Assembly: GCA_036867785.1 (NCBI GenBank)
Contig: CP145413.1
Span: 434,001-498,000, forward strand
DNA: 64,000 bases
Origin: Plasmodiophora brassicae
Lineage: Eukaryota; Endomyxa: Phytomyxea; Phytomyxea; Plasmodiophorida
Direction: 5' to 3'
Below the pieces are notes generated by a model. The model had not been told where the DNA came from. It did not search any database and worked only from the letters and a program-made list of their open reading frames with translations. Position numbers and translations under genes: made by a program. Shown here piece after piece: positions 1-11,046 of the stretch. The stretch's first letter is position 1. Every line of letters begins with the position of its first letter.

Positions 1-31
1 CGGTCCGGCGTTTCCTAAGCCTGGTCGCTAG

Positions 32-821
32 TCCCTATCTTGGCCGACCCTCGCAAGATGGAGTACCCAGGCGAGCGAGCGACACCTCAGAACACTCTCG
101 TGTTTACGTTGGTGGTCACGTGCACAGAGAACCCCAGGGCAACGGCGCTAGACCCGCCTCATGTTCGATACATCAACAGCAACGTGTACTCCCGCGACCT
201 GAAATGGGTACCGCAACCAGGGCAAGAGGAAATGTTCGAGGGCAGCCCGCCTCGGGTTGTTGACGGTGACATCCTCCTGTGCCAGTTGCGTCCGGGACAG
301 ACATTGGAGCTTGAGCTCTTCTGTGAAAAGGGAATTGGGCAGACGCACGCGAAGTGGTCTCCCGTCTGCACCGCGTCCTACAAGCTGAAACCCGAGGTCA
401 TCATACCTCGAAAGTTGACTGGTAGACACCGAACATGTCGTTTATGAGTACGTGGTTTACGATGCCCACGCAGGGTCCACGGCGGAGGCGCTTGTTAACG
501 TCTGCCCGATGAACGTGTTCGACATTGAAGACGACCAGGCGGTCGTTGCACGCCCTGACAAGTGCACCATGTGCCGGGAGTGCATTCGCGATAAGCCCTG
601 GGGCGCCGACGGCGTCCAGCTCAGAAGGATCCGCGACCACTTCATCTGTCAGTCCTATCCCGCATTGTGCCGCCCCCCGCGTTCGGTACTAACCCCCCGC
701 CGCAGTCACCGTCGAATCCACGGGCATCTACAGGCCCGACGAGCTCCTGGCCGAGGCGCTCGACGTCCTCGTATCGAAGTGCAACACCATCGTGACGTGC
801 CTCGATGAGTTGCATCGCTAA
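32..821 (+). CDS. POLR1C: RNA polymerase I/III subunit AC40 (RPAC1), 3' part
   Basis: This is the C-terminal part of the shared Pol I/III subunit RPAC1/AC40, an alpha-like assembly subunit that pairs with AC19. The reading shows ADPR, INSNVYSRDLKWVP, GDILLCQLRPGQ and GIGQTHAKWSPV, then DHFIFTVESTG once an intron is removed; all are family signatures. The gene is cut by the left window edge: the first visible exon begins at 32, after an intron ending in TAG. Introns are placed at 397-448 and 648-705; the second has a perfect TACTAAC branch site. The first is less certain because its donor is GTCATC. The exons sum to 226 codons in frame. Four cysteines near the C-terminus (around 520-590) suggest a ferredoxin-like insertion as in archaeal RpoD; that reading is inference. 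Confidence 0.9.
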
Positions 822-826
822 ATAAA
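821..826 (+). terminator. AATAAA polyadenylation signal overlapping the AC40 stop
   Basis: The AATAAA hexamer shares its first A with the TAA stop codon of AC40. A second case lies at 18471-18476, where AATAAA overlaps the stop of the PPxY membrane protein. Very short 3' UTRs are implied. Confidence 0.5.
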
Positions 827-974
827 CGCCCAGATCCCCTCCCACTGGTGCACCGCGCTGTGGCGCGAAGAAGAGGTTGACTGTGTCCCTGTCACAGGTC
901 GGGCCGCCGGCCACGATTTTGGCAACGGGGGCGGCGGGCACCGCACCACCACCGCTCCCGATTCGCAGCGTGCC

Positions 975-3558
975 ATGTGGCGGCATCGGCGGTGGCGTCG
1001 CGAGCTGTTCACGGGACCGGGGCTGTCGCCGACGTTCGACAAGGTGCTGATCGCGAACCGCGGCGAGATCGCGTGTCGGGTGGCGCGGACGGCGCGCCTG
1101 CTCGGGGTCAGGACCGTCGGCGTGTACAGCGACGCGGACCGCGATTCGCTGCACGTGCGCCAGTGCGATGAGGCGTACCGGATCGGCGAGGCGCCTGCTG
1201 CCGAGAGTTACCTGCGCGCGGATAGGATCCTGGCCGTCGCGAAACAGGCCGGGGCTCAGGCCGTGAGTCGTCGTCGTCGTCGTTTGGGGGGGAACGCCTG
1301 CTTCCCCGGGGCCGGTGTTCTGATTCGTCCGGTACTTGCCAGGTGCATCCTGGCTACGGGTTCCTCAGTGAATCCGTCAAGTTCGCGGAGGCGTGCGACA
1401 AGGAGGGCATCGAGTTCATCGGGCCCCCGGTCAAGGCGATCGATGCCATGGGGTCCAAGAGGTATGGCTGCGTCCGCGTACCCATTGTAAGAGTGAAACG
1501 TGGTCGAATCGCGCTGCAGTGCGGCAAAGAAGATCATGATCGAGGCTGGGGTGCCGGTCGTTCCTGGGTATCATGGGGCGGATCAGTCCATCGTCGGTGC
1601 CCACCCTCGGACGTCACTGTTGACCTCTGCTGAACGGAGCTCGGCGTAGTCGAAGCTGACCGAAGAGGCGGGCAAGACCGGGTTTCCGCTGATGATCAAA
1701 GGTATGCGTCGATCGCATGGGCACCATGGCCTGCCGTTAACCGCCGGTTCTGTAGCCGTGCTTGGAGGCGGTGGTAAAGGTATGCGAATCGTCTGGAAAG
1801 CCGACGACTTTCAGGAAGCCCTCGAGGCCTGCATGAGGGAAGCGCAGTCCTCGTTTGGCGACAGCCGTGTCCTGCTTGAACGATACATCGTTCGCCCCCG
1901 ACATATTGGTAGAGCACCGTTGTTACTTCCTGATGCGCTGCCTCTGACAGTGCCGGTTCGTACAGAATTCCAGATATTTGCTGACAAACATGGCAACGCG
2001 GTTCACCTGTTCGAACGCGACTGTTCGGCGCAGAGGCGTCACCAGAAGGTCCTCGAAGAGGGCCCTGCCCCTGGGATGACGGACGAATTGCGCAGGCAAA
2101 TGGGTGCCTCGGCGGTCCAGGCCGCTCTCTCAGTCGGATACGTCGGCGCTGGCACTGTAGAATTCATCTTTGACAGCGACACGAACGAATACTACTTCAT
2201 GGAGATGAACACGAGGTCCCCCGTCGTGTGTTGCCCTGTCTGCGACTGTCAGCTAATACATGCGGCAGGTTGCAAGTGGAGCATCCAGGTCGGCCGTTCG
2301 CGTCGCGCACACGACAGCACGTTTGCCCCAGCTGACCTCTTCATTTAGTCACTGAAATGATCGTCCGGATTCCAAAGATCCAGGGCAGTTGCGATCTCGT
2401 TCAGCTACAGCTGCACGTGGCGGCAGGCCATCCACTGCCGTTCAAGCAGGAAGACGTGGTCCATGAGGGCCACTGTATCGAGGCCCGCATTTACGCTGAA
2501 TCGCCCGTGATGACCCCAAGCGGCCCGGTGTTCCTCCCGTGCACGGGCACCATTGAGCACCTTCAAGCACCGGACCCTTTGGTAATCATATCGCCCTGCG
2601 ACCATGTCTCGCCTAGTAACGTGGACGAAAGGATGGCAGCTGTGTGAAGGTTCGCGTGGAGACCGGAATTGAGCAGGGATCCGCGATCAGTGTCTACTAC
2701 GACCCAATGATTGCCAAGCTGGTCGTCTGGTCCCGTGATCGTCGTTCTGCCCTGTTGCACATGGGCGATGCTCTTGCCCAGTACCAGATACTCGGCCTAG
2801 CCAACAACAACATCGCCTTCCTGCATCGCGCCGTTTCGCACCCCGTGTTTGCCGAAGGGCAAATCACGACGAACTTCATTGCAGAGAACCAGAACGACCT
2901 GATGCCTTCGTTTTCTCCGCCGAGGGGCCAGTTATTGGCAATGGCGGCAGCGGCTGCCTTGTACGATCAGCGGTCAGCACATCGCGATCCATCGCCCTGG
3001 GCGAATCAAAGCGGGTTCCGCGTCAACTCGAGCAATGGCCGACAACTTTCGCTGCTTGTTGGCCACGACGACGACTGGACCGAGAAGCAAATCGACGCCG
3101 TCTACAACGACGACGGGTCGCTGACAATGAAGTTCGACGACGAGGTGCACTCCAGTGTCGGCGTCAACGTTGGAGGCGGCACCCAGGGCAAACCGTGGCA
3201 GTTCTCGTTCCAGGACCGGACCCTGCAAGCCTCCGTCGTCTACCTCGGCAACGACATCACGGTCTTCTGCCAAGGCCACAGCGCGACCGTACGTCTACCC
3301 GACGTCGTCCACGGCGGCGTAGCCGCATCGCAAGCCGGTTCACAGGCGCCAATGCCCGGCAAGATCGTCAAGGTCCTCGTCACCGACGGGGACACCGTCG
3401 CCGAAGGCGACGCCCTCATCGTCATGGAAGCCATGAAAATGGAACACGTCATCCGAGCGCCGCACAGCGGCACGGTCGACAAAGTCCTCTGCGAGCTCGG
3501 CCAGTTCGTCCAGGGCGGCGCCGTCCTGGTCTCGTTCCAGGACGACGGCAGCGCCTAA
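975..3558 (+). CDS. MCCC1: methylcrotonoyl-CoA carboxylase subunit alpha, mitochondrial
   Basis: This is the biotin-carrying subunit of the mitochondrial leucine-degradation enzyme; it carboxylates biotin with ATP and bicarbonate. The biotin carboxylase domain has [32 protein letters not shown], the RRHQKVLEE region and EMNTRLQVEHP. The biotinyl domain near the C-terminus has the modified lysine in EAMKMEH. The match is closer to MCCC1 than to propionyl-CoA carboxylase (for example VPVVPGYHG). The start at 975 gives an Arg-rich presequence. Eight introns are placed: 1263-1342, 1462-1519, 1593-1649, 1702-1755, 1909-1965, 2216-2268, 2289-2348 and 2582-2649. A short extra stretch after EMIV (about 2363-2385) is not in the family and could be mis-spliced. 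The beta subunit is not in this window. Confidence 0.93.
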
Positions 3559-3713
3559 AATTGTATACAGCTGCAGCGGGTGAAGAAATGTCCGAAGTCT
3601 GCTCCATAAACGCGACGCGGGCAGCAGTCGCGCGGAACTGCAGTTCGTGCAGTTCGCACACTACGTGCTGGATTGCAGTCACACGGCGCAGTGCACTGCG
3701 AGGCTGGCAGCTC

Positions 3714-4739
3714 ATGAGCGATATCGACGACGGCGAGCTGTCCGACGATGCCCTGGCCTGGGTGGACGACGATTCGTTCCCGTCGATCGAGGCGCTGCGG
3801 GCCGCCAAGGGGCGGACGACGTCGCCCCGGCGCTCCGCAGCGATCCAGGCGCTACACCAGCCGCTCTACGATAACTGCACGGTCCTGTCCATGGAGGACG
3901 GATCGCCGCTGTGTCGGATCAGGTCGTACTTGTCCTGGTTCGACCTGTGTGGCCTTGTTCATGACTGCTTAGTGTAGTCGCAAACGGTGTATGTGGTACG
4001 TGAACCGGGACCTGGCCGAGATCGTGAAAGACGACGGCCCCCTCATCATTCGCCTGAAGGTAGTCGATCAGGGAACACTGTGGCGCATGCGATACCATCC
4101 TAATGTGTCTCATTATGAAAGTTCCCAGCGAAAGGCGGCCCATCTCAGAACGACCTGTTCACGTTGAGCACGAAGCGCAACTGCTGCGTGCGATGCGGGG
4201 TCGACAGCGATCTTCGCCGAGCGTACATTGTCCCCCATTGCTACCGACGGGAGATGCCGCCTGCCATGACATCTCACCAGTCGCACGACATTGTTCTGCT
4301 CTGCATGGGCTGCCACACGCTCTGGAGTATGGCGCATGCTCGCCTGCGAAAGGTGATCGCCCAAGAGAGCAGCAGCCCTGTCAACGGGGTTCGCGTCGGC
4401 GAAGGGCCCGACCGGACCGCTGTGAAGGCCAAGAAATCCGCCTCCTCTCTGCTTCGGTATCGTGATCGGATTCCACAGCCAAGAGCAGACGCTATGTTGG
4501 CGATTATCAGAGCGCACCTGGGCCGCGATGATGTTACGGATGATGACCTCGCGTCACTGGCCAAGGTGGACAACGAGGCTGACGCTGATACGCGCGAGCT
4601 CATCCCGCATGGGCGCATCGTAGTCGAGAACCTGAATGGCGATTTCGCCGGCTTCGTCCGACGATGGAGACAGCACTTCGTCGATACTCTCCAGCCTAGG
4701 CACCTGCCCGAGTACTGGAGCGTTGACTATGCCCTATAG
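3714..4739 (+). CDS. EXD2 C-terminal-domain protein without the exonuclease domain
   Basis: The 308-residue product matches the C-terminal zinc-binding half of animal EXD2, which lies after its 3'-5' exonuclease. Shared features are YDNC..L...G.PLC, CVRCG, the VPH.YR block, SHDIVLLCMGCH, PHGRIVVE and the ending RWRQHFVDTLQPRHLPEYWSVD. The CxxC pair (near 4190) and the later C-x2-CH would bind a metal. No DEDDy exonuclease domain precedes it: the N-terminus is an acidic stretch of about 70 residues. Introns are at 3923-3977 and 4105-4148 (44 nt); exons total 927 nt in frame. An upstream ATG at 3589 is in frame but adds a Cys/Ser-rich leader unlike the family, so I prefer 3714. The molecular role of this isolated domain is unknown to me. 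Confidence 0.82.
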
Positions 4740-4828
4740 GCACGTAGCCTGGTCAGTGTGAAGGCGCGTCGGCCAGGCCGGGCTCGTCATCAGGTTGATA
4801 ATGAATCGTAAATTACAAGTACATCCAG

Positions 4829-5728
4829 TTAGCAGGCACAGGAGGAGGATTCGGGCGCTCCACCGTCCGTAGTGATCGCCAGGCGACCACTCGGCGCGAA
4901 CGACGTTCCCGTCAGCGCGGGGCTATCTAGGATCTTCAGCACGAGCTCCTCGAACGCGTTCGCGACGCCGACGTTGGTCCTTGCGCTCGTCTCAATGAAC
5001 AGCATGCCGTTCTCTTTCGCGAATTGCCTGCCGTCTTCCTTGGAGACTTGCCGCTCACCTTCAAGGTCGATCTGGGGCGCCCACGTCAGCGGACAGTGAT
5101 TTCCTGGAGAGCGCCCGGTCGCACCTTGTTGCCCACCAGCATCTTGACAATGCTGTCTGTTGTCGTGTACAGGTCCACCTCCTTGATCCATCTGCATGCA
5201 CACTGTAAGCCACACGCAGCGACCCACGATAGGGCCGGCTAACTCTTGGATGTTCTGGAACGTCTGGCGACGAGTGACATCGTACTAGTGAACTCAGTGG
5301 GCGCTGTGCACTGAGGCATCACGGCGGTCGACAGGCTTACCACGAGAACGATGCCTTGAGCACCTCTGTAATACGCCGACGTCAACGTGCGAAATCGCTC
5401 CTGCCCTGCCGGGTATTCAGTGAGCATCGCACGGCGCAGAGGCGGCTGTCAGAACGGACCGGCCGTGTCCCACAACGTCAGCTTGATGGTCTTGTTCCTC
5501 AGCTTCAGTATCTTCAGCTTCAGGTCGACCCCGATCGTCGACTTGATGTCGGTCTCGAACGAATGCCCCGTGAACGACAGCAGGATGTTCGTCTCTGCGC
5601 GGGAACGGGCGTCACCCACCCACCCGCACACACATTCCAGGCGACCAGCACTCACTGCCGACACCCGAGTCGCCCACGAGCAGCAGCTTGAACAGGTAGT
5701 CGTACCCGGAGCTGGCCCCGTCCGTCAT
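4829..5728 (-). CDS. RAB18: Rab18-like small GTPase
   Basis: This Rab GTPase of 207 residues is probably Rab18, which acts at the ER and lipid droplets. The P-loop GDSGVGK is split by intron 1. Then come TIGVDLKLK (effector region), [19 protein letters not shown] (switch II), NKIDLEGE for NKxD, and ETSAR for the SAK motif. The C-terminus SSSCAC gives a CxC double geranylgeranylation motif. Introns are at 5595-5655, 5406-5459, 5285-5340, 5192-5243 and 5072-5124. Each restores a family sequence, and the exons sum to 624 nt. Rab18 is favoured over Rab1/8 by [14 protein letters not shown] and the following AFEELV; the subfamily is less sure than the Rab call itself. Confidence 0.9.
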
Positions 5729-6352
5729 CCTCGTCGCCGACTGACGCTATCCGGAATGGCCCCTCTCTGCTGGACGGCTCTCACTTTGGATCGCCGCCGG
5801 CGCCCGGCCGAAATCCGACTCCGCCTCCTCTCCCGCCCCGCCCCAAAATCGGCGACCAATTTTGATGCCCATCTGCTCAGGACCCATCGGCCATCAGTCA
5901 TCACTCATCACCCACCCTAAGGCCCGAGTCGAGAAGTGCCCCGATGCACCGGCGTCAACCTCGCTGGTGATAGTCGGGCGAAGAGCGCTCTCCAGCATGT
6001 GTTTAGTCACTTGCAGGGCAGGTGGCATTTCAACGAGGAGTACGCGTGAGCTGTACAGCGAGACGAGCACTTCGAAGGTCGGGCCAGACGACTGCGCATG
6101 AGAGTTGATGCGTTTGGTGCTTTACCGCAACTTCCTGCGGGTCACGCTCCTTCCTGTTCGTAGCGTGGCAAACGGCAGCAATGATCGGCAGCTGGGAAGG
6201 AAGGATGGGTGCCTACGTGCGACGTCGGGGGTGCGATCGTTTCCCGGGGGAGCGTTGTGTCGTGTGGTCGCTTCCGACTTTATATAGGTACGTTGGTGAT
6301 GTGTTGTTGTAGTCCGGATGACGTTAGGGACGGGTGGAAGGCTGGGCATGGA
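5729..6352. other. intergenic stretch with a possible unannotated minus-strand gene
   Basis: About 620 bases lie between the Rab18 start and the SLC25 stop. The minus strand has a good TATA-like site (6279-6289). About 170 bases downstream is an open frame (roughly 6083 down to 5880) that reads like protein, including FEVLVSLYSSRVLLVEMPP. It follows a plausible splice acceptor (CATGCGCAG) but lacks its own ATG. I could not identify a family or a first exon. It may be a short gene or 5' leader sequence of Rab18. Confidence 0.3.
6279..6289 (-). promoter_or_regulatory. TATA-box-like site
   Basis: On the minus strand the sequence reads CCTATATAAAG. No recognised gene starts within 100 bases downstream; the Rab18 ATG is 550 bases away. 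It may drive the possible small gene in this gap or a Rab18 transcript with a long leader. Confidence 0.4.
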
Positions 6353-7801
6353 TCAGTCGCCGCCGCCGCCGCCGCCGCTGGGCCTGGATGCGCCGTCCTT
6401 CTTGAAGAACGTATCGTCGATCAACCGCCACAGGACGCTGAACATGAGCCCTTGCAGGCCGTTCGCTAGGATACGCGTCTTCAGACCACGACCGAACAGC
6501 CCTGGGTGGAATCGGGGGGTCAGGCTTCCCATTTGGCAACACGATGACGAAGGTGGTAAACCTTGCAGACCGTCCTTGTCGACAACGACACGTGCCGCGT
6601 CGTAATACGAGATGGGCGTCTCGAACGTTTGCTTGGTCGTCTGGAGAGGCCTGCGTCAGTGCCAGCGCTTCCCAGCCATGCGACCTAATGAACGACTTTG
6701 ATAACGCGGACGGAGTTCGACACCGTGTCGGAGACGATGGAGGAGCAGAACCCCATGGCCGCCGACCGGATGACTTTCTCCTGGAAGTTCGTCGATTTGG
6801 GCAGGTTCTTGTCCAGGAAATTGTACGTCTGATCGGGCAACGTGAGCACGAGCATCCATCGTCACAGCAGAAACGAACGACGCACCGCGAACCATGGGTA
6901 GTGACCAATCTGCCGTCAACAGGTCAGGCGTGGCATCAGGGGGGTACACATCAGGCACAGGTGATTTACCAGCGTTGCACCTGACGCCGCCAGCGCGCCA
7001 TGGAAGAACACACGGATGCTGTTGCGCTCGTCAGTGTGAGGGCATTCCCTCAAACGCGCACCACTTACCCGCCCATGCGATACTTCTTCATCAGGTTCGG
7101 GATCCCGTTCTTACCATCGACCTGCATCTACGTGGACCACCGTCATGTAGGCAGGTGCCCAGTCGCCCAAGGGGCCGTGTGTACACCGTACCGAGGTCTT
7201 CACAGTGTCGACGGGCATCAGGAATATTCGCCATGTGGCGGCCGCAGTCGACGATGCCAACGATTTGACAGATATGGGCAGGTCCTTCGTGCCTTCGTGG
7301 CTGTTCAGGAACATAAGGACGCCCGTGTTCGCTGCCGTATCACCGAACCGGGACAATGGCCCTGACCATATGGGTCACCTTGCGCTGCCGGGAGCGTACA
7401 ATGTTCACAGGATCGGCGCACCTTGAGCCAGGGCGGGTACCAACCCTTTGTACAGCCTGGGTATGCCACCCTCCTTGTACAGGAACCGTAACGCCTCCGT
7501 TGTCGTCGTTCCATTACGATACTGGTAGTTCTATGGCCGCCCATCAGCGCGTCCGATAATCGTGCCAGCGGGGATTGCTACCCACCATCGTCGTGCGAAG
7601 CCACATCAACGACACGACCTGTATGCGAGTGTCAATTGGGGGACGGGACCAGGGCAATGCGTTCCGGGGTCGTACTTGGATGGCCATGGCGGCGGCGCCA
7701 GCCGCGCCTCCACCCAGGGCGCGTACAACCGATTTGTGCAGAAGCTCGCTGGCAGTCAGCTCCTTGGTGGGCGACGGCGCCGACGACGATGACGACGACA
7801 T
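6353..7801 (-). CDS. mitochondrial carrier (SLC25) family protein, plant/protist-type clade
   Basis: This 309-residue six-helix inner-membrane carrier belongs to an orphan clade whose substrate I do not know. It is marked by GPLSRFGDTAAN instead of a standard carrier repeat start, by MPVDTVKTSMQVDG and by GHYPWF. Ten exons are joined at nine introns of 50-64 nt: 7619-7675, 7531-7585, 7362-7421, 7128-7191, 7019-7068, 6910-6969, 6829-6885, 6641-6696 and 6502-6561. The join sums to 930 nt with every frame kept. The canonical PxDxxK/R element is visible as PVDTVK in one repeat and degenerate elsewhere, for example VSNSVRVIK. The C-terminus is a short Gly run before TGA. Confidence 0.85.
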
Positions 7802-8003
7802 GGCGCCGGGAATTGTACAATAACGTACGGTACGGGGTCGATCGCCCACCCGGCAGTGTGGCACCAGGGGTACGACGACCATCGAGAACAATCCAGTCAT
7901 ATGATTCGATGAACCAGTGAGCGTAATGCGCGCGCCCAGACCACTGAATGTACTATTCACGTCGCGGATACACCACACACGTCCCGATCTCGGCGCCCAT
8001 CGT

Positions 8004-8986
8004 TCACTCCCGTTCCATCCAGCTGACGAGGGCGACGACCCTGCCGAACCCACCGGCCTCCAACCGGTCGTCATCGATCTCCACCTTGGTCCTGTACACG
8101 CCGATCTGGACCAGGGCAGTATACAGCCAGACCATGGAGCACGTCAGCATGACCGCCACGATGACATCGACAGTGTCTATGTGGGCGAGGGCGGGTCAGA
8201 TACCGACAAAGGTTCCCGGCAGCGCTGATTACAATGGAACCGGGTCGCGATGATGACGAAGGCGCCGCACCAGACCAGCGCCCAGATCGCGAAGCGGATC
8301 GGAGATTTAAGACGGGACGGGAGGTGGTCACCGGCACGACGATCGGCGCTGTTGGTTATGAGCGCCCAGAGCACCATGGCCGACGTGTGCCCGCTGAACA
8401 TGACGTCGCCGCATGTCACGATCTGCCTCGTCAGGACGAGGACACCGCCCAGGAGCGGGTTCAGATCCGCTGGCATCACGTTCCGGCACGATGGCCCCCG
8501 AGGCCCAGGGAGACGTGTGACGGAGATCGTCATGGAGCGCAGGAACAGGATCAGGCCTTGCAGGACGGCGTACCGTCGCAGCAAGGTGATTCGGCGACGA
8601 TGCAGCAGGACCCGAACAAGGGATAGGATAGTTACCGATACGAGAAGGACGTCTGGCAGATCGTGCGACAGGTGGGCGAACGATGACAGAGCATCGATGC
8701 CCATGTCGGGCAGCAGGTCCCGATGACGGTCATGGAGGCGGTCGATCCAGCTCTGAGACAATGGTTAACACAGACCGGTCAGCGGTCTCACGTGATGATA
8801 GCAGCCGTCGTCAAACACACGAACCTGCATGACGGCGTCAATGTAGGCGCCGGCGAAGAGAGCGCCGACTGCCAGACAGTTCTGCCTGAAGGTACTGCGT
8901 TGACGTTCGGGCGTCAGGGACAACAGCGGTTCATACGAGGCCTCATGGCTGGCCCTCGGATCATCCCCTAAGAGGAGCGACCGCAT
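8004..8986 (-). CDS. sphingomyelin synthase / IPC synthase-like enzyme (PAP2_C family)
   Basis: This 284-residue multi-pass membrane enzyme probably moves a phospho-head group onto ceramide in the Golgi or plasma membrane. It has LPDMG near the start, four or more hydrophobic helices, and the two catalytic motifs CGDVMFSGHT and FHYTVDV. Together these carry the His-His-Asp triad of the lipid phosphatase/sphingomyelin-synthase fold. The second motif is rebuilt across intron 8177-8232; the other intron is 8753-8824. Exons total 855 nt. The start at 8986 gives a short polar leader. Head-group choice (choline, ethanolamine or inositol) cannot be read from the sequence. There is no N-terminal SAM domain, unlike animal SMS1. 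Confidence 0.82.
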
Positions 8987-9165
8987 TTCTAGATCTGTAA
9001 CAATGACGATTGGATATTCACGCGTGTGACACAACTGTCGGCCACCTGGCATGACGTCACGGGTGACACTTGACGTCAGCGACCCTGAAGGGCCGTATAA
9101 ACTCGTTTGAAAATGAGAACGGGTCAACAGAGGCTTCTTCGACAGGTAAACGTGTAATGACTGCT

Positions 9166-10900
9166 TCATAACGATTTAACTTGGCCAACAATGACGTTGT
9201 GTCGTTGCTGGGCGACCCGAAGAAGTAGCGCTTCACCGGTTGTGAGGAATCGCTCCGCCACGTCTCGTCCAACAGCAAACGCCGCCTGGTCGTAGCTGTT
9301 AGAGAAAAACCTCAATTGTACAAATACGTGGGCCGACCTTTCGTTGGTGAGTAGTGCTAGCCCAGAGCACTTGGCTCTGGGCATCGATTTTGGCAGCAAC
9401 AGTTCCTCTCTGGATCAACTTCACCAACAGGGACTGGATCTCGCTGGGGGACTTTGAACAGGCACTCAGACGCACGCCGTGCATGCGGCGGTAGACCCAA
9501 GAACTTACTTGTCCGAAAGCAGATGCCATCCGAGTCAAACTAACTGACTCGTACGGCGTGATGTAGGTGCACAGGGCCGACTCGCGAATGCGCACAGCCA
9601 GGCCTTTGGCAATGTCGCCTAATCTGCCCTCAGACACACCCATCTACTGATATGAAGCGCATGCACTGAACTGGAAACGTTCGGGTCGAATATCGTGAGG
9701 TCTGACAGAGTCTCGTCGACGCTCGTAAGGCAATCAGCGAACTTCGACTGGCAGAAGCCGGTCAAGGCCTGTCTGGTCAGGCGACACATGCCCAGACGCT
9801 ATGTGGACGCGTGCGTCAGAGACGCAATGTACACCCCCCATCACAGTGTGGCAGTGATACAGGCTTGAATTTGGCGTTGTTCACCAGCTGGTCCTTCAGC
9901 GCGTTTCGTGGATACGACGCCATTGCCGCCAGGACGGCGTACCGTACCAGGTCTACGGGCAGGAACAGGTATGGGGCATTTGGGAATTCATCAACCTACA
10001 GCAACCGCCAATCAAACAGTGGGTTCACCGAGAGCCTGGTCGCAAATACCGAGAGCAACGTGGCAGCGGCATCAGAGAACTGTGCATATCTGAACATCGT
10101 GACGCCAACGGCGCATTTCATGATGGCCAGAATGTGGCCGTACTGTTCCGAACCTGCAGGAACGAACGCGCTTCAGATTCGACAGCCGCCATAGCGCGAC
10201 GTCCTTGAACCGACCTTTCAGGGCGGATGCCTTCGCGAACTCTGGCCGTACGTTCTGCCACAAATCTCCGTTCACGCTCGTGACCACGATGGTCAACGCC
10301 AGGTCCATCTTGTCCGCCAGGGACGTGGTCACATCGCGTGCCTCCAGCAACTTCGACAGCGCCGCCTTGTAATCGCCCGAGTCGCTGTGCACCGCCGCTA
10401 ACTTCAACAGAGCAACCTGTTAACGGGCATTAAACGGATGAACGCTTATCTGGAGCAAATGCACGCCAGCGCAGACCCTGGTCGCGTTACTATCCTGGGC
10501 GGCTTTGGCGTCCGCCACCGCCCTCTCCGCTGCATCGATTTTACGTGCCAGTTGGATATTTGCTCGCTGAATCCAGCCCTGCAGGTCCTGCACGACGACC
10601 CATTACCGGGCGGTCGGCAAGGACAGCAGCCCCCCGTTCCCCTACAGTGTCGCCCGGCGACGCTACCGACGCCACCAGCGCCACGTTGCACGTGTGCGCC
10701 CGCACGTGATCGAGGAACCGGCTGCGCGCGTCGTCGGACACCTGCGCCTGGCACCTGAGGCGCTGCAGCAGGGCGCCGCCCTCGTACCCGGCCGCCAGGA
10801 CGTCATCGGCGGCCACCATCGCAAACTGCACCGACGGATGAAATCTGCGCCGACTCGCGCGTTGCACCTTCCCGTCGCCCGCGCCAAGTTCCCACGCCAT
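9166..10900 (-). CDS. CSN1: COP9 signalosome subunit 1
   Basis: CSN1 (GPS1) is a PCI subunit of the COP9 signalosome, which removes NEDD8 from cullins. The PCI end is clear: ITPYESVSLTRMASAF, then IQSLLVKLIQRGTVAAKID and a C-terminal helix. Upstream is SGDYKAALSKLLEARD, matching the TPR-like part. Introns placed with confidence are 9286-9337, 9452-9508, 9799-9860, 9996-10049, 10154-10214 and 10417-10476. The join near 9630 and the N-terminal exons (10500-10900) are not resolved, so the start is approximate. The CAND1 gene at the other end of the window acts on the same cullin cycle. Confidence 0.8.
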
Positions 10901-11046
10901 GCCCTACACAGGCAGCGATGTGCGTCCCCACTCATTGATGAGTCGACGAGTCGTTCGCGAAACAGATGACGGGGGCGACTGTTCGGAACCGCGCTCATGG
11001 TTCCAGGCGCGTGTCTCCTGAACCGGATTCGACAGTGTACGTCGGT

